A DNA stretch of 36,255 bases, from contig NZ_SDIF01000067.1 of assembly GCF_004122735.1 (NCBI RefSeq), positions 1 through 36,255 of the forward strand. The letters run 5' to 3'. Source of the stretch: Streptomyces sioyaensis. GTDB lineage: Bacteria; Actinomycetota; Actinomycetes; Streptomycetales; Streptomycetaceae. The translations under genes were made by a program, and so were the position numbers. The number at the start of each line of letters is the position of its first letter. The stretch's first letter is position 1. Below the pieces are notes generated by a model. The model searched no databases. It saw nothing but the letters and a program-made list of their open reading frames with translations, and was not told where the DNA came from. This document shows, piece by piece, positions 7,328 to 14,819 of the stretch.

Positions 7328-8335
7328 TCAGTCCTGGCCGCCGGCCTTGAGACGGGGCAGCACCCGCTCGGCGAACAGGTGCAGCGAACGCCAGCCCTCG
7401 TCGACCGGCATCCCGCCGCACAGCGGATGCAGGATCAGCGAGCCCTCGCCGCCCGTCTGCCGGGCGAGGCGCAGGCACTCCTCGGGGGTGACGACGCGGT
7501 AGACGCCCTCCTGGCGCAGCGCGGTGACGTCCCGGGCGGACGAACGCACCGCGGAGCGCATGCCGGCGGACTGCCAGGAGGCGTACGTCAGGGCCTCGTG
7601 CAGCAGATGGCCGCCGTACTCGGCCCAGGTGCGGTCCGGGTCCTCGGAGACATGGAGCAGCGAGGTCCGCTCGGGCGGCTGCCACACCCAGCCCTCGGTG
7701 CCGAAGGCCGCCCGCCGCTCGTGGTAGTAGGCCTCCAGCTCGGGGAGGCGGGCGCTGGGGAAGAACGGGAGCCCCAGGCGGGCTGCGCGCCGGGCCGCGG
7801 CCCGTGAGCTGCCGCCGATCAGCAGCAGCGGGTGCGGCCGGGTGTACGGGCGCGGGGTGACCTGGACCGTACGGCCCCGGTAGCTGAACGGTTCGCCGGT
7901 CCAGGCGGACAGCAGGGCCGTCAGCACCTCGTCCTGGAGGGCGCCGCGGTGCCGCCAGTCCTTGCCGTGTGCCGCGTACTCCTCGGGCCGGTAGCCGAGG
8001 CCGGCGACGGTGGTCAGCCGGCCGCCGCTGAGCAGGTCGAGCGAGGCGATGTCCTCGGCCAGCCGCAGCGGGTCGTGCAGCGGGGTGATCAGGGCGGAGA
8101 CGGTGACGCCGATGCGGCGGGTGGCGCCGAAGACGGCGCCCGCGAAGGTGAGCGGGGAGGGGATCCAGCCGTTGGCGGTGGCGTGGTGCTCCTCGGTCTG
8201 GACCATGGTGAAGCCGCGGTCGTCGGCGAACGCGGCCATCTCGACGGCCGCCCGGTAGCGGGCGGACAGCGTGGCAGGCGTGGGCGTGGGGTCGACGAGG
8301 TTGCAGCGCAGGACCGTGACGGGCAGGGCGGACAT
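7328..8335 (-). CDS. LLM-class flavin-dependent oxidoreductase
   Basis: 335 residues, typical of bacterial luciferase-like monooxygenases, which use reduced FMN or F420 in a TIM barrel. Seen: an N-terminal strand leading to RYRAAVEMAAFADDRGFTMVQTEEHH (residues about 27-52), where the E-HH pattern is a family hallmark; the ALITPLHDPLRLAEDIASLDLLSGGRL block (about 81-107) that contacts the flavin phosphate in relatives; and LLLIGGSSRAAARRAARLGL (about 170-189). The substrate cannot be read from the sequence. The start at ATG 8335 is supported by AAGGGGA 8 bases upstream, but that site lies inside a perfect hairpin (8341-8375). The NCS1 permease lies upstream on the same strand, 99 bases away, so they could be co-transcribed. 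Confidence 0.88.
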   Translation of the reverse strand: MSALPVTVLRCNLVDPTPTPATLSARYRAAVEMAAFADDRGFTMVQTEEHHATANGWIPSPLTFAGAVFGATRRIGVTVSALITPLHDPLRLAEDIASLDLLSGGRLTTVAGLGYRPEEYAAHGKDWRHRGALQDEVLTALLSAWTGEPFSYRGRTVQVTPRPYTRPHPLLLIGGSSRAAARRAARLGLPFFPSARLPELEAYYHERRAAFGTEGWVWQPPERTSLLHVSEDPDRTWAEYGGHLLHEALTYASWQSAGMRSAVRSSARDVTALRQEGVYRVVTPEECLRLARQTGGEGSLILHPLCGGMPVDEGWRSLHLFAERVLPRLKAGGQD

Positions 8336-8340
8336 AACAG

Positions 8341-8375
8341 ACGTCCCCTTCGCCGGTGGTGGGCGAAGGGGACGT
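8341..8375 (-). promoter_or_regulatory. Hairpin burying the LLM gene ribosome-binding site
   Basis: ACGTCCCCTTCGCC (8341-8354) and GGCGAAGGGGACGT (8362-8375) are perfect 14-bp inverted arms around a 7-base loop. In the minus-strand transcript the downstream arm contains AAGGGGA, the Shine-Dalgarno of the LLM gene, and ends 5 bases before its ATG. Folded, it would block translation. It could instead act as a terminator for the permease upstream. Confidence 0.7.
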
Positions 8376-8378
8376 TAG

Positions 8379-8393
8379 CTGACGGTGCGTCAG
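8379..8393. promoter_or_regulatory. Palindromic operator candidate
   Basis: CTGACG (8379-8384), GTG, CGTCAG (8388-8393): a perfect 6-3-6 palindrome of the size bound by TetR- or GntR-type dimers. It lies between the permease stop and the LLM hairpin, where a promoter for the LLM gene would be. Confidence 0.5.
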
Positions 8394-8434
8394 ATCGCTA
8401 GCCGGGGGGTCCGGCCGGCCGGGATCGGGCGGCC

Positions 8435-9916
8435 TCAGCCCACCTCGACCGGCCGGCGGTCCGCCGCCGACGGCTCGCCCGCGGCCGCCGGGACGGTCTC
8501 CCGGGGCGCCGGCAGCACGGCGAAGACCACCGCGGCGAGCGCGATCGTGGCCGCCCAGCCCAGGCCGTTCTCACCGATCCAGGTCGTGGCCAACGGGCCG
8601 GTGAACCACTGGACCTTGGTGAAGCACAGCCCCGCGACGAGGGCCACGGCCCAGGCGGTCATGGCCTGCCAGCAGAAGCCGCCGGTGTACCAGTAGCGGC
8701 TGGTGCGGCCGGTGTTCATCAGGCTGTCGGCGTCGTAGCGCACCGCCAGCTTGCGCCGCCGGGCCATGTCGACGCCGTAGACGCCGATCCAGGCGGAGAA
8801 GGAGACCGCCAGCAGCGTCAGGAAGGCGATGAACTGGCCGATGAAGTCCTTGGCCACCAGCATCATGAACAGGCCGCCGACCAGGCTGATGACGGCATTG
8901 ATGCTGACCGCGAGGGCACGCGGCAGCTTGACGCCCATCGTCTGGGCGGTGAAGCCCGCGGAGTACATCGACAGGCTGTTGATCAGCACCATGCCGACCA
9001 GCGCGGTGATCAGGTACGGCACCGCGAGCCAGGACGGCAGGATGTTGCCGAGGAACGACATCGGGTCGGTGTTCTGACCGGCCAGCTTCGGGTTGGAGAC
9101 GGCCATCACGCCGCCCATCAGCACCATCGGCAGCAGTACCAGCGCGGCTCCGGAAACCGTGGCTGTGACGATCTTCTTGCCGGACGCGGAGTGCGGGAGG
9201 TAGCGCGCGAAGTCGGGACCCGTGGGCACCCAGCTGATCCCGCCGGCCGCGATGGTGCCGACGCCCGCGATCACCATCGCGGTCGTGCCGGCCTTCTTGG
9301 CGAAGACGGCGTCCCAGTCCATCGTGGCGACCAGATAGACCAGCACCATGATGCTGAACAGGCCGAACAGATAGGTCGAGTACTTGTTGCAGACGTTCAG
9401 CGCCTTGCGGCCCATCCCGCTCACCAGATAGGTCACGGCCACGAAGGCGAGCAGGGTGACGACGACGAGGACGTTGTTGCTCTCGATGCCGAGGAGCAGA
9501 TGCAGCACCGTCAGTACCGCGTAGGCACCGGTGACCGCGTTGATCGTCTCCCAGCCGAAGCGGGCGACCCAGAGGATCGCGCCGGGGAAGTAGTTGCCGC
9601 GCACGCCGAAAGCGGCACGGGAGAGCATCGCGCCGGGCGCGCCGCCCCACTTGCCCGAGACCGACAGCACGCCCACCATGCCGAAGGCGACGGTGGCGGC
9701 GATCGCGGCCACCAGCAGGACCTGCCAGAAATTCAGCCCGTTGGTGACCACGAGCGCGGCGCCCATGGTGAGCAACAGCACACTGATATTGGCGGCGACC
9801 CAGGTGGGGAAGAGCTCGCGGACGCGGCCCTTCCGTTCGTTGTCGGGAACGGGTTCGATGCCGCGGGTCTCGACGGCGCCTTCGATGTCGGGCGTGGAAG
9901 CAGACGTGGTGCCCAT
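8435..9916 (-). CDS. NCS1 family nucleobase/cation symporter
   Basis: 493 residues from ATG 9916 (MGTTSASTPDIEG); GGAG lies about 11 bases upstream. The open frame continues far upstream antisense to ftsY, but that part is shadow. The protein resembles cytosine/purine/allantoin permeases (NCS1, PF02133). Seen: the helix 1 region FPTWVAANISVLLLTMGAAL, the conserved GVRGNYFPGAILWVARFGWETINAVTGAYA block of helix 3 and its flanks, the WVPTGPDFARYLP motif typical of the family, and about 12 hydrophobic segments ending near residue 475. Imports a nucleobase or related ring with H+ or Na+; the substrate cannot be fixed by eye. It is followed on the same strand by the LLM oxidoreductase, so the pair might serve uptake and oxidation of one compound; that is inference. 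Confidence 0.9.
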   Translation of the reverse strand: MGTTSASTPDIEGAVETRGIEPVPDNERKGRVRELFPTWVAANISVLLLTMGAALVVTNGLNFWQVLLVAAIAATVAFGMVGVLSVSGKWGGAPGAMLSRAAFGVRGNYFPGAILWVARFGWETINAVTGAYAVLTVLHLLLGIESNNVLVVVTLLAFVAVTYLVSGMGRKALNVCNKYSTYLFGLFSIMVLVYLVATMDWDAVFAKKAGTTAMVIAGVGTIAAGGISWVPTGPDFARYLPHSASGKKIVTATVSGAALVLLPMVLMGGVMAVSNPKLAGQNTDPMSFLGNILPSWLAVPYLITALVGMVLINSLSMYSAGFTAQTMGVKLPRALAVSINAVISLVGGLFMMLVAKDFIGQFIAFLTLLAVSFSAWIGVYGVDMARRRKLAVRYDADSLMNTGRTSRYWYTGGFCWQAMTAWAVALVAGLCFTKVQWFTGPLATTWIGENGLGWAATIALAAVVFAVLPAPRETVPAAAGEPSAADRRPVEVG

Positions 9917-10409
9917 GGTGCAGGTATCTCCGAGCGGGGATCTGGAGGCACCCCCAGGGAGAGGAGGTGCAGGCAGCGGCTGTGGTGCCTGGCCGGAATT
10001 TGGCTGCCAGGACTCTACGCGCGTTGCGCGGCCGTCGACCATCGTACTTTGATCCAACTTCCGCCTCTTTGCGCCGTTGGACCCGACGACGACAACGAGT
10101 GTCACCCAGCATCGTCGAAGGGTCCAGCCGGGCCGTCCCCACCAGGCGGAACGCCGGGGTGGGGCAGGGCGCCCCGTCTGCCCCGGGGCCACCGGCCGCC
10201 ACGGACCCCCGGAGCACCGGCCGGCAGGGAGATCCACTTCCCGTTCCCCTCGGGACCCCGCATCCGGATTCCGCCGCGCGACGTCCGACAGCCCGGCCAG
10301 GGAAGGAATCCGGCCACACCGCGCCCGCGGAGGAGGTCCGGGACGGGGCCCGTGCGGATTCGGCGCGTGCGGTCCCCGGCGCCGGGGCGTGGCTGATACT
10401 GGAGGGGTT
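9917..10409. other. Divergent intergenic region between NCS1 permease and ftsY
   Basis: About 490 bases without a supported gene; it must hold the divergent promoters. A relatively AT-rich patch lies at 10030-10060. A minus-strand TAGAGT-type -10 is possible near 10011-10016, with no clear -35. The ftsY ribosome-binding site GGAGGGG is at 10401-10407. Open frames here are only extensions of neighbours. Confidence 0.45.
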
Positions 10410-11639
10410 ATGGAAACCGTCATCCTTGCCGTCATCATTGCCGTGGTCGTGCTCGGCGCGATCAGCGGGCTCGTCGTCAGCGGCCGCAAGAAGAAGCAGC
10501 TGCCGCCGTCCCCGCCGGCTGCCCCCAAGCCCTCCGTCACCGCGCCCCCCGCCGAACCACATGTCGGCGAGGAGGCCGAGACCCCCCGCGACGAAGAGCG
10601 TCGCACCATCGAAGAAGTCACGCTGCCCACCGCCGAGGCCCCCGTGGCCGAGGCACCGGCCGCCGAGCCCGAGGCGCCCGCCGCGCCCGCGGTCGAGGTC
10701 CCCGAGCCCACCGCGGGCCGGCTGGTCCGGCTGCGCGCCCGGCTCTCCCGCTCCCAGAACACCCTGGGCAAGGGCCTGCTGACCCTGCTCTCCCGCGAAC
10801 ACCTCGACGAGGAGACCTGGGAGGAGATCGAGGACACCCTGCTGACCGCCGACGTCGGCGTCGCCCCCACCCAGGAGCTGGTCGAGCGCCTGCGGGAGCG
10901 GGTCAAGGTCCTCGGCACCCGCACCCCCGAGGGACTGCGGGCCCTGCTGCGCGAGGAACTCCTCACCCTCATCGGCACGGACGCCGACCGCTCCGTGCAC
11001 ACCGCCAACGGCATCGGCAACGGCGGCGACGAGATCCCCGGCGTCGTCATGGTCGTCGGCGTCAACGGCACCGGCAAGACCACCACCACCGGCAAGCTCG
11101 CCCGTGTCCTGGTCGCCGACGGCAAGTCCGTGGTCCTCGGTGCCGCCGACACCTTCCGCGCCGCCGCCGCCGACCAGCTGCAGACGTGGGGCGAGCGGGT
11201 CGGTGCCCGTACGGTCCGCGGACCCGAGGGCGGCGACCCCGCCTCGATCGCCTTCGACGCGGTGAAGGAAGGCATCGCCGAGTCCGCCGACGTCGTCCTC
11301 ATCGACACCGCGGGCCGGCTGCACACCAAGACCGGCTTGATGGACGAGCTCGGCAAGGTCAAGCGGGTCGTCGAGAAGCACGGCCCGGTCGGCGAGGTGC
11401 TGCTCGTCCTGGACGCCACCACCGGCCAGAACGGCCTCGTCCAGGCCCGGGTGTTCGCCGAGGTCGTGGACATCACCGGGGTGGTGCTCACCAAGCTCGA
11501 CGGCACCGCCAAGGGCGGCATCATCGTCGCCGTCCAGCGCGAACTGGGTGTGCCGGTGAAGCTGATCGGCCTGGGCGAGGGGGCGGACGACCTCGCGCCG
11601 TTCGAGCCCGAGGCCTTCGTGGACGCCCTGATCGACTGA
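10410..11639 (+). CDS. ftsY: Signal recognition particle receptor FtsY
   Basis: 409 residues from ATG 10410, preceded by GGAGGGG at 10401-10407. The frame extends upstream, but METVILAVIIAVVVLGAISG is a clear N-terminal membrane helix and a known start type for actinobacterial FtsY. Layout: membrane anchor (1-25), Pro/Ala/Glu-rich linker (about 30-105), helical N domain (about 108-190), GTPase G domain with G1 GVNGTGKTTT (217-226), DTFRAAAADQ (247-256), G3 DTAGRLH (299-305) and G4 TKLDG (361-365). It docks Ffh-ribosome complexes at the membrane and hands them to SecYEG. Partner ffh lies 7.7 kb downstream. A GC-rich hairpin follows, so it is probably monocistronic. Confidence 0.97.
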   Translation: METVILAVIIAVVVLGAISGLVVSGRKKKQLPPSPPAAPKPSVTAPPAEPHVGEEAETPRDEERRTIEEVTLPTAEAPVAEAPAAEPEAPAAPAVEVPEPTAGRLVRLRARLSRSQNTLGKGLLTLLSREHLDEETWEEIEDTLLTADVGVAPTQELVERLRERVKVLGTRTPEGLRALLREELLTLIGTDADRSVHTANGIGNGGDEIPGVVMVVGVNGTGKTTTTGKLARVLVADGKSVVLGAADTFRAAAADQLQTWGERVGARTVRGPEGGDPASIAFDAVKEGIAESADVVLIDTAGRLHTKTGLMDELGKVKRVVEKHGPVGEVLLVLDATTGQNGLVQARVFAEVVDITGVVLTKLDGTAKGGIIVAVQRELGVPVKLIGLGEGADDLAPFEPEAFVDALID

Positions 11640-11672
11640 CGCCGCCGCAAGGAGGCCACGCCCCGGCAGCCC

Positions 11673-11713
11673 CCGGCCCCCGGTACCCGCACACGGCGGG
11701 CGCCGGGGGCCGG
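11673..11713. terminator. Bidirectional hairpin terminator between ftsY and the primase-like gene
   Basis: CCGGCCCCCGG (11673-11683) pairs perfectly with CCGGGGGCCGG (11703-11713). Inside, CCCGC (11686-11690) pairs with GCGGG (11696-11700), giving a two-part stem. No T tract. It lies between convergent genes and could serve both. Confidence 0.7.
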
Positions 11714-11828
11714 AGCCGTTCCGCCGGGAGTATCGCGGGGCAGGGGGCTCGCCCGCGCACGGTCCCCGTCGACGGGTGTCCGGCCGGAGGGGCGGGCGGA
11801 TCCAGCCCTCGGAATGTTCCGCCGCTGC

Positions 11829-12497
11829 TCAGGCCGCCGAGCGATGGCAGACGTACGCCAGGATGCCCACCATCAGCCGCGCCTGCGGCGGCCGGTCCGC
11901 GGTGTCCAGGGTCGGCGGGCGCAGCCAGCGCATCGGGCCGTGGCCGCCGAGGTCGGAGGGCGGTGCGGTGAGGTGGTCGCCCGGGCCCAGGGGGCGCAGA
12001 TCGAGCGCGGCGTCGTCCCAGCCCATCCGGTAGAGCAGATCGGGGAGTTGCCCGGCCGCACCGGGGGCGACGAAGAACTGCGCGCGGCCGGTCGGGGTCA
12101 GCGCGACCGGGCCCAGCGGCAGGCCCATCCGCTCCAGCCGCGCCAGGGCGTTACGGCCCGCGGCCTCCGGCACGTCGAGGACGTCGAAGGAGCGGCCCAC
12201 CGGCAGCAGGATCGCGGCGCCCGGCGTCTCCGCCCAGACCACGCCGGCCTTCTCCCAGGTGGCGCCGGCCGCCAGCTCCTCACCGAAGGCCAGCGGATGG
12301 GCGCCGGGGGAGGGGCAGTCGGCGGCGCCGCACGAGCAGTCCGTACGGCCGCTGCCCGCGCGCACCGCCCGGGCGCCGGGGGCGACGTCCCAGCCCCACA
12401 GCCCGGTGTACTCCGCCACCGCCGAGATTTCGGTCGAGCGGGCGCGGCGCCGGGAGCCGGAACGAATCTCTCGGATGCCGCCGATCGTGAAGCCCAT
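11829..12497 (-). CDS. Primase/polymerase (AEP)-like protein, probably degenerate
   Basis: 222 residues with a strong ribosome-binding site (GGAGGGGGC just before ATG 12497). It looks like the stand-alone N-terminal domain of bifunctional DNA primase/polymerases (prim-pol type, PF09250). Seen: AVAEYTGLWGWDVAPG near the start, a Cys-rich CSCGAADCPSPGAHP block (about residues 54-68), PVGRSFDVLDV (about 99-109), LTPTGRAQFFVAPG and DLRPLGPGDHLTAPPS. Where active prim-pols have a D-x-D metal site and a His after a Gly-rich turn, this protein has FDVLDV and TPTGRAQFF with no His, so catalysis is doubtful. It is divergent from nsdA, a neighbour arrangement I recall from Streptomyces. The family call is moderately sure; the role is unknown. 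Confidence 0.75.
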   Translation of the reverse strand: MGFTIGGIREIRSGSRRRARSTEISAVAEYTGLWGWDVAPGARAVRAGSGRTDCSCGAADCPSPGAHPLAFGEELAAGATWEKAGVVWAETPGAAILLPVGRSFDVLDVPEAAGRNALARLERMGLPLGPVALTPTGRAQFFVAPGAAGQLPDLLYRMGWDDAALDLRPLGPGDHLTAPPSDLGGHGPMRWLRPPTLDTADRPPQARLMVGILAYVCHRSAA

Positions 12498-12983
12498 GCC
12501 CCCTCCAACGGGTGGTGCGTGCCAGTGGTTACGAGTCGGTGGGTTGACGTCGTGGCGCCGTTCACGCTCCGTTGACTGTCCGCGGTACCGGTGGTGTGAC
12601 GTGGCGCGCCGGGTGGTGCGGAGCGTGGTGTGAGCCCTTGCGTGCTCCGTTCCGCCCGGCCGCGTTCGACCTGTGTCAAGTCAATCGCGAGAGCCGGGCG
12701 GGGAGTTCATTCGAAGGGGTGGCGAATGGTGGCGTTTCCTCGATCGCCCTCGCGGCGGGCGTGATCGTAGGATTACTTTCGGTGCACGAGCCCCGCGAGG
12801 CACTCCTCGCACGGGTATGCCGATGGCAACGCACGGGTCGAGCCCAGGCCAAAAGGTGTGCCCGGAAACCGTGATCGGGTAGACGTACCCCCGGCACGCG
12901 TCGCAACGGGCGGCAGTCTGCGGGTGGTTCGCCGCGGACATCGGGTAAGCGCACCAAGTCAGCTATTCGGGATGGGGGCTCCA
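12498..12983. other. Divergent intergenic region upstream of nsdA
   Basis: 486 bases without a supported gene. It contains promoter-like scraps: TTGACT (12572-12577) and a TAGGAT -10 type box (12768-12773) within a locally AT-richer stretch. A small inverted repeat CATTCG/CGAATG lies at 12708-12713 and 12723-12728. The nsdA frame is open from 12858, but the conserved protein starts only at 12984. Confidence 0.45.
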
Positions 12984-14456
12984 GTGGGCGGCAACGGCGG
13001 CACGGGCGGCACCGACGCCGTCAAACAACCCAACGCACAGCTGGGTTCGTGGTTCATGCGCAGCGGCTGGTCCAAGGGCGAGCTGGCCCGACAGGTCAAC
13101 CGCCGGGCGCGCCAGATGGGCGCCCACCACATCAGCACCGACACCTCGCGGGTGCGCCGCTGGCTCGACGGCGAGCAGCCGCGTGAGCCCATTCCGCGGA
13201 TCCTGTCCGAGCTGTTCTCCGAACGCTTCGGCTGCGTGGTCGGCATCGAGGAGCTCGGGCTGCGCTCCGCGCACCAGTCCCCGTCGGTCTCCGGGGTGGA
13301 CCTGCCCTGGGCGGGCGCCCAAACGGTCGGCCTCATCAGCGAGTTCTCGCGCAGCGACCTGATGCTGGCGCGCCGCGGCTTCCTCGGCACCTCGCTCGCC
13401 CTCGCCGCCGGACCCAGCCTCATCGAGCCGATGCAGCGCTGGCTGGTCCCGGTGCCCGCGAGCCAGGGCGGTACGGAGGAGCCCGACCGGCTCCGCAGGC
13501 CCGCGCGCCTGTCCCAGCCGGAGCTGGACCTGCTGGAGTCGACCACCGTGATGTTCCGCCAGTGGGACGCGCAGTGCGGCGGCGGGCTGCGGCGCAAGGC
13601 CGTGGTCGGTCAGCTGCACGAGGTCACCGACCTCCTCCAGGAGCCGCAGCCGGAGCCGGTGGCCAAGCGGCTGTTCAAGGTCGCCGCCGAGCTCGCCGAG
13701 CTGGCCGGCTGGATGAGTTACGACATCGGCCTGCAGCCCACCGCGCAGAAGTACTTCGTGCTGGCGCTGCACGCCTCCAAGGAAGCCGGCGACCGGCCCC
13801 TGGGTTCGTACATCCTCTCCAGCATGAGCCGGCAGATGATCCACCTCGGCCGGCCCGACGACGCGCTGGAGCTGATCCACCTCGCCCAGTACGGCAGCCG
13901 GGAGACGGCCGCCCCGCGCGCCCAGGCGATGTTGTATGCGATGGAGGCCCGCGCCTACGCCGGAATGGGCCAGCCCAGCAAGGTCAAGCGGGCCGTCCGG
14001 ATGGCCGAGGACACCTTTTCGGACGTCCTGCCCGGCGAGCCCGAGCCGGACTGGATCCGCTTCTTCTCCGAGGCCGAGCTCAACGCGGAGAACGCCCACT
14101 CCTACCGTGACCTCGCCTATGTCGCCGGCCGCAGCCCCACGTACGCCTCGCTCGCCGAGCCCGTGATGGCGCGCGCGGTGGAGCTGTTCGGCAAGGACCC
14201 CGAGCACCAGCGCTCGTATGCGCTCAACCTCATCGGGATGGCCACCGTGCATCTGCTGCAGAAGGAGCCGGAGGCCTGTGCGGCGATGGCGCAGCAGGCG
14301 ATCCCGTTCGCCCGGCAGGTCCGCTCGGAGCGGGTGAACACCCGGCTGCGCAAGACCGTGGACACCGCGGCGCGGGAATTCGGCGAGGTCGCCGAGGTGA
14401 TCCGGCTCAGCGACGAGCTCGCCCGCCAGCTGCCGGAAACCGCGGAGGCCGTCTGA
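12984..14456 (+). CDS. nsdA: Developmental and antibiotic regulator NsdA
   Basis: 490 residues from GTG 12984, chosen because GGGG at 12974-12978 is well placed and the resulting MGGNGGTGGTD start resembles known NsdA. ATG 12972 is an alternative, adding 4 residues. NsdA represses sporulation and antibiotic production in S. coelicolor by a mechanism not fully known. Seen: an N-terminal helix-turn-helix-like region (LGSWFMRSGWSKGELARQV and DTSRVRRWLDGEQPREP), an internal RRGFLGTSLALAAG (130-143) that resembles a Tat motif but is not N-terminal, and a helical TPR-like C-terminal half (about 210-480). A hairpin follows, and it stands alone between the primase-like gene and the nitrogen operon. 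Confidence 0.92.
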   Translation: MGGNGGTGGTDAVKQPNAQLGSWFMRSGWSKGELARQVNRRARQMGAHHISTDTSRVRRWLDGEQPREPIPRILSELFSERFGCVVGIEELGLRSAHQSPSVSGVDLPWAGAQTVGLISEFSRSDLMLARRGFLGTSLALAAGPSLIEPMQRWLVPVPASQGGTEEPDRLRRPARLSQPELDLLESTTVMFRQWDAQCGGGLRRKAVVGQLHEVTDLLQEPQPEPVAKRLFKVAAELAELAGWMSYDIGLQPTAQKYFVLALHASKEAGDRPLGSYILSSMSRQMIHLGRPDDALELIHLAQYGSRETAAPRAQAMLYAMEARAYAGMGQPSKVKRAVRMAEDTFSDVLPGEPEPDWIRFFSEAELNAENAHSYRDLAYVAGRSPTYASLAEPVMARAVELFGKDPEHQRSYALNLIGMATVHLLQKEPEACAAMAQQAIPFARQVRSERVNTRLRKTVDTAAREFGEVAEVIRLSDELARQLPETAEAV

Positions 14457-14548
14457 CGGCGCGCCTCCCCAGAAACACCGGCCGCGGCCGCCGCCCCGTA
14501 CAGCCCGACTCGGCTCCCCCATGCCAGGTCACGCGGGCGGCAGCCGCG

Positions 14549-14577
14549 GCCGGGCTCGTCCCCGCGCCTGAGCCGGC
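14549..14577 (+). terminator. Candidate nsdA terminator
   Basis: GCCGGGCTC (14549-14557) pairs with GAGCCGGC (14570-14577), an 8-bp stem with one bulged G and a 12-base loop. No T tract. Confidence 0.4.
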
Positions 14578-14701
14578 GCCGCTTTCGCGGAGGGGGTTGC
14601 TCGCCGTGGGGGATGCTCCATTGTGGGTTGATGTGGGGTGAACGGGTGAATGCGAAGGCCGATCTCGCAGTTCACGGGGGCGTAACACGAAAGCGTCCTT
14701 C

Positions 14702-14739
14702 GTCACGGCGGTGAAACACCCGCAAGGTTTGGCCGAAAC
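14702..14739 (+). promoter_or_regulatory. GlnR binding site upstream of amtB
   Basis: Four half-sites are seen with exact 6-base spacers: GTCAC (14702-14706), GAAAC (14713-14717), AAGGT (14724-14728), GAAAC (14735-14739). This matches the Streptomyces GlnR a/b box pattern (gTnAc-n6-GaAAc twice), with the third half-site degenerate. A further GTAAC lies at 14682-14686. GlnR should activate the operon under nitrogen limitation. Confidence 0.88.
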
Positions 14740-14819
14740 CGTGCTGCGACAACCTCATCGCGAAGTCGGCCCACCAGAAACACGCCCGCACGGGCCGCAT
14801 CGACGACGAGGAGACGCCG

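Larger units (their letters stand above)
14457..14819. other. Intergenic region nsdA to amtB
   Basis: Contains the hairpin after nsdA (14549-14577) and the GlnR box of amtB (14702-14739), with an amtB leader of about 80 bases. No gene is seen. Confidence 0.6.

Noticed and set aside
9917..9960. TPP-riboswitch-like words before the permease (GGAGATACC on the minus strand)
   Set aside because: The second conserved THI block is missing and the order is wrong, so it is chance similarity.
9917..11692. Upstream extension of the NCS1 permease frame, antisense to ftsY
   Set aside because: Ser/Arg-rich non-protein-like sequence. The real start is ATG 9916, with the typical N-terminus.
13371..13412. 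A Tat signal peptide in nsdA (RRGFLGTSLALAAG)
   Set aside because: It lies about 130 residues into the protein, after a conserved DNA-binding-like region, so it is not an N-terminal export signal.
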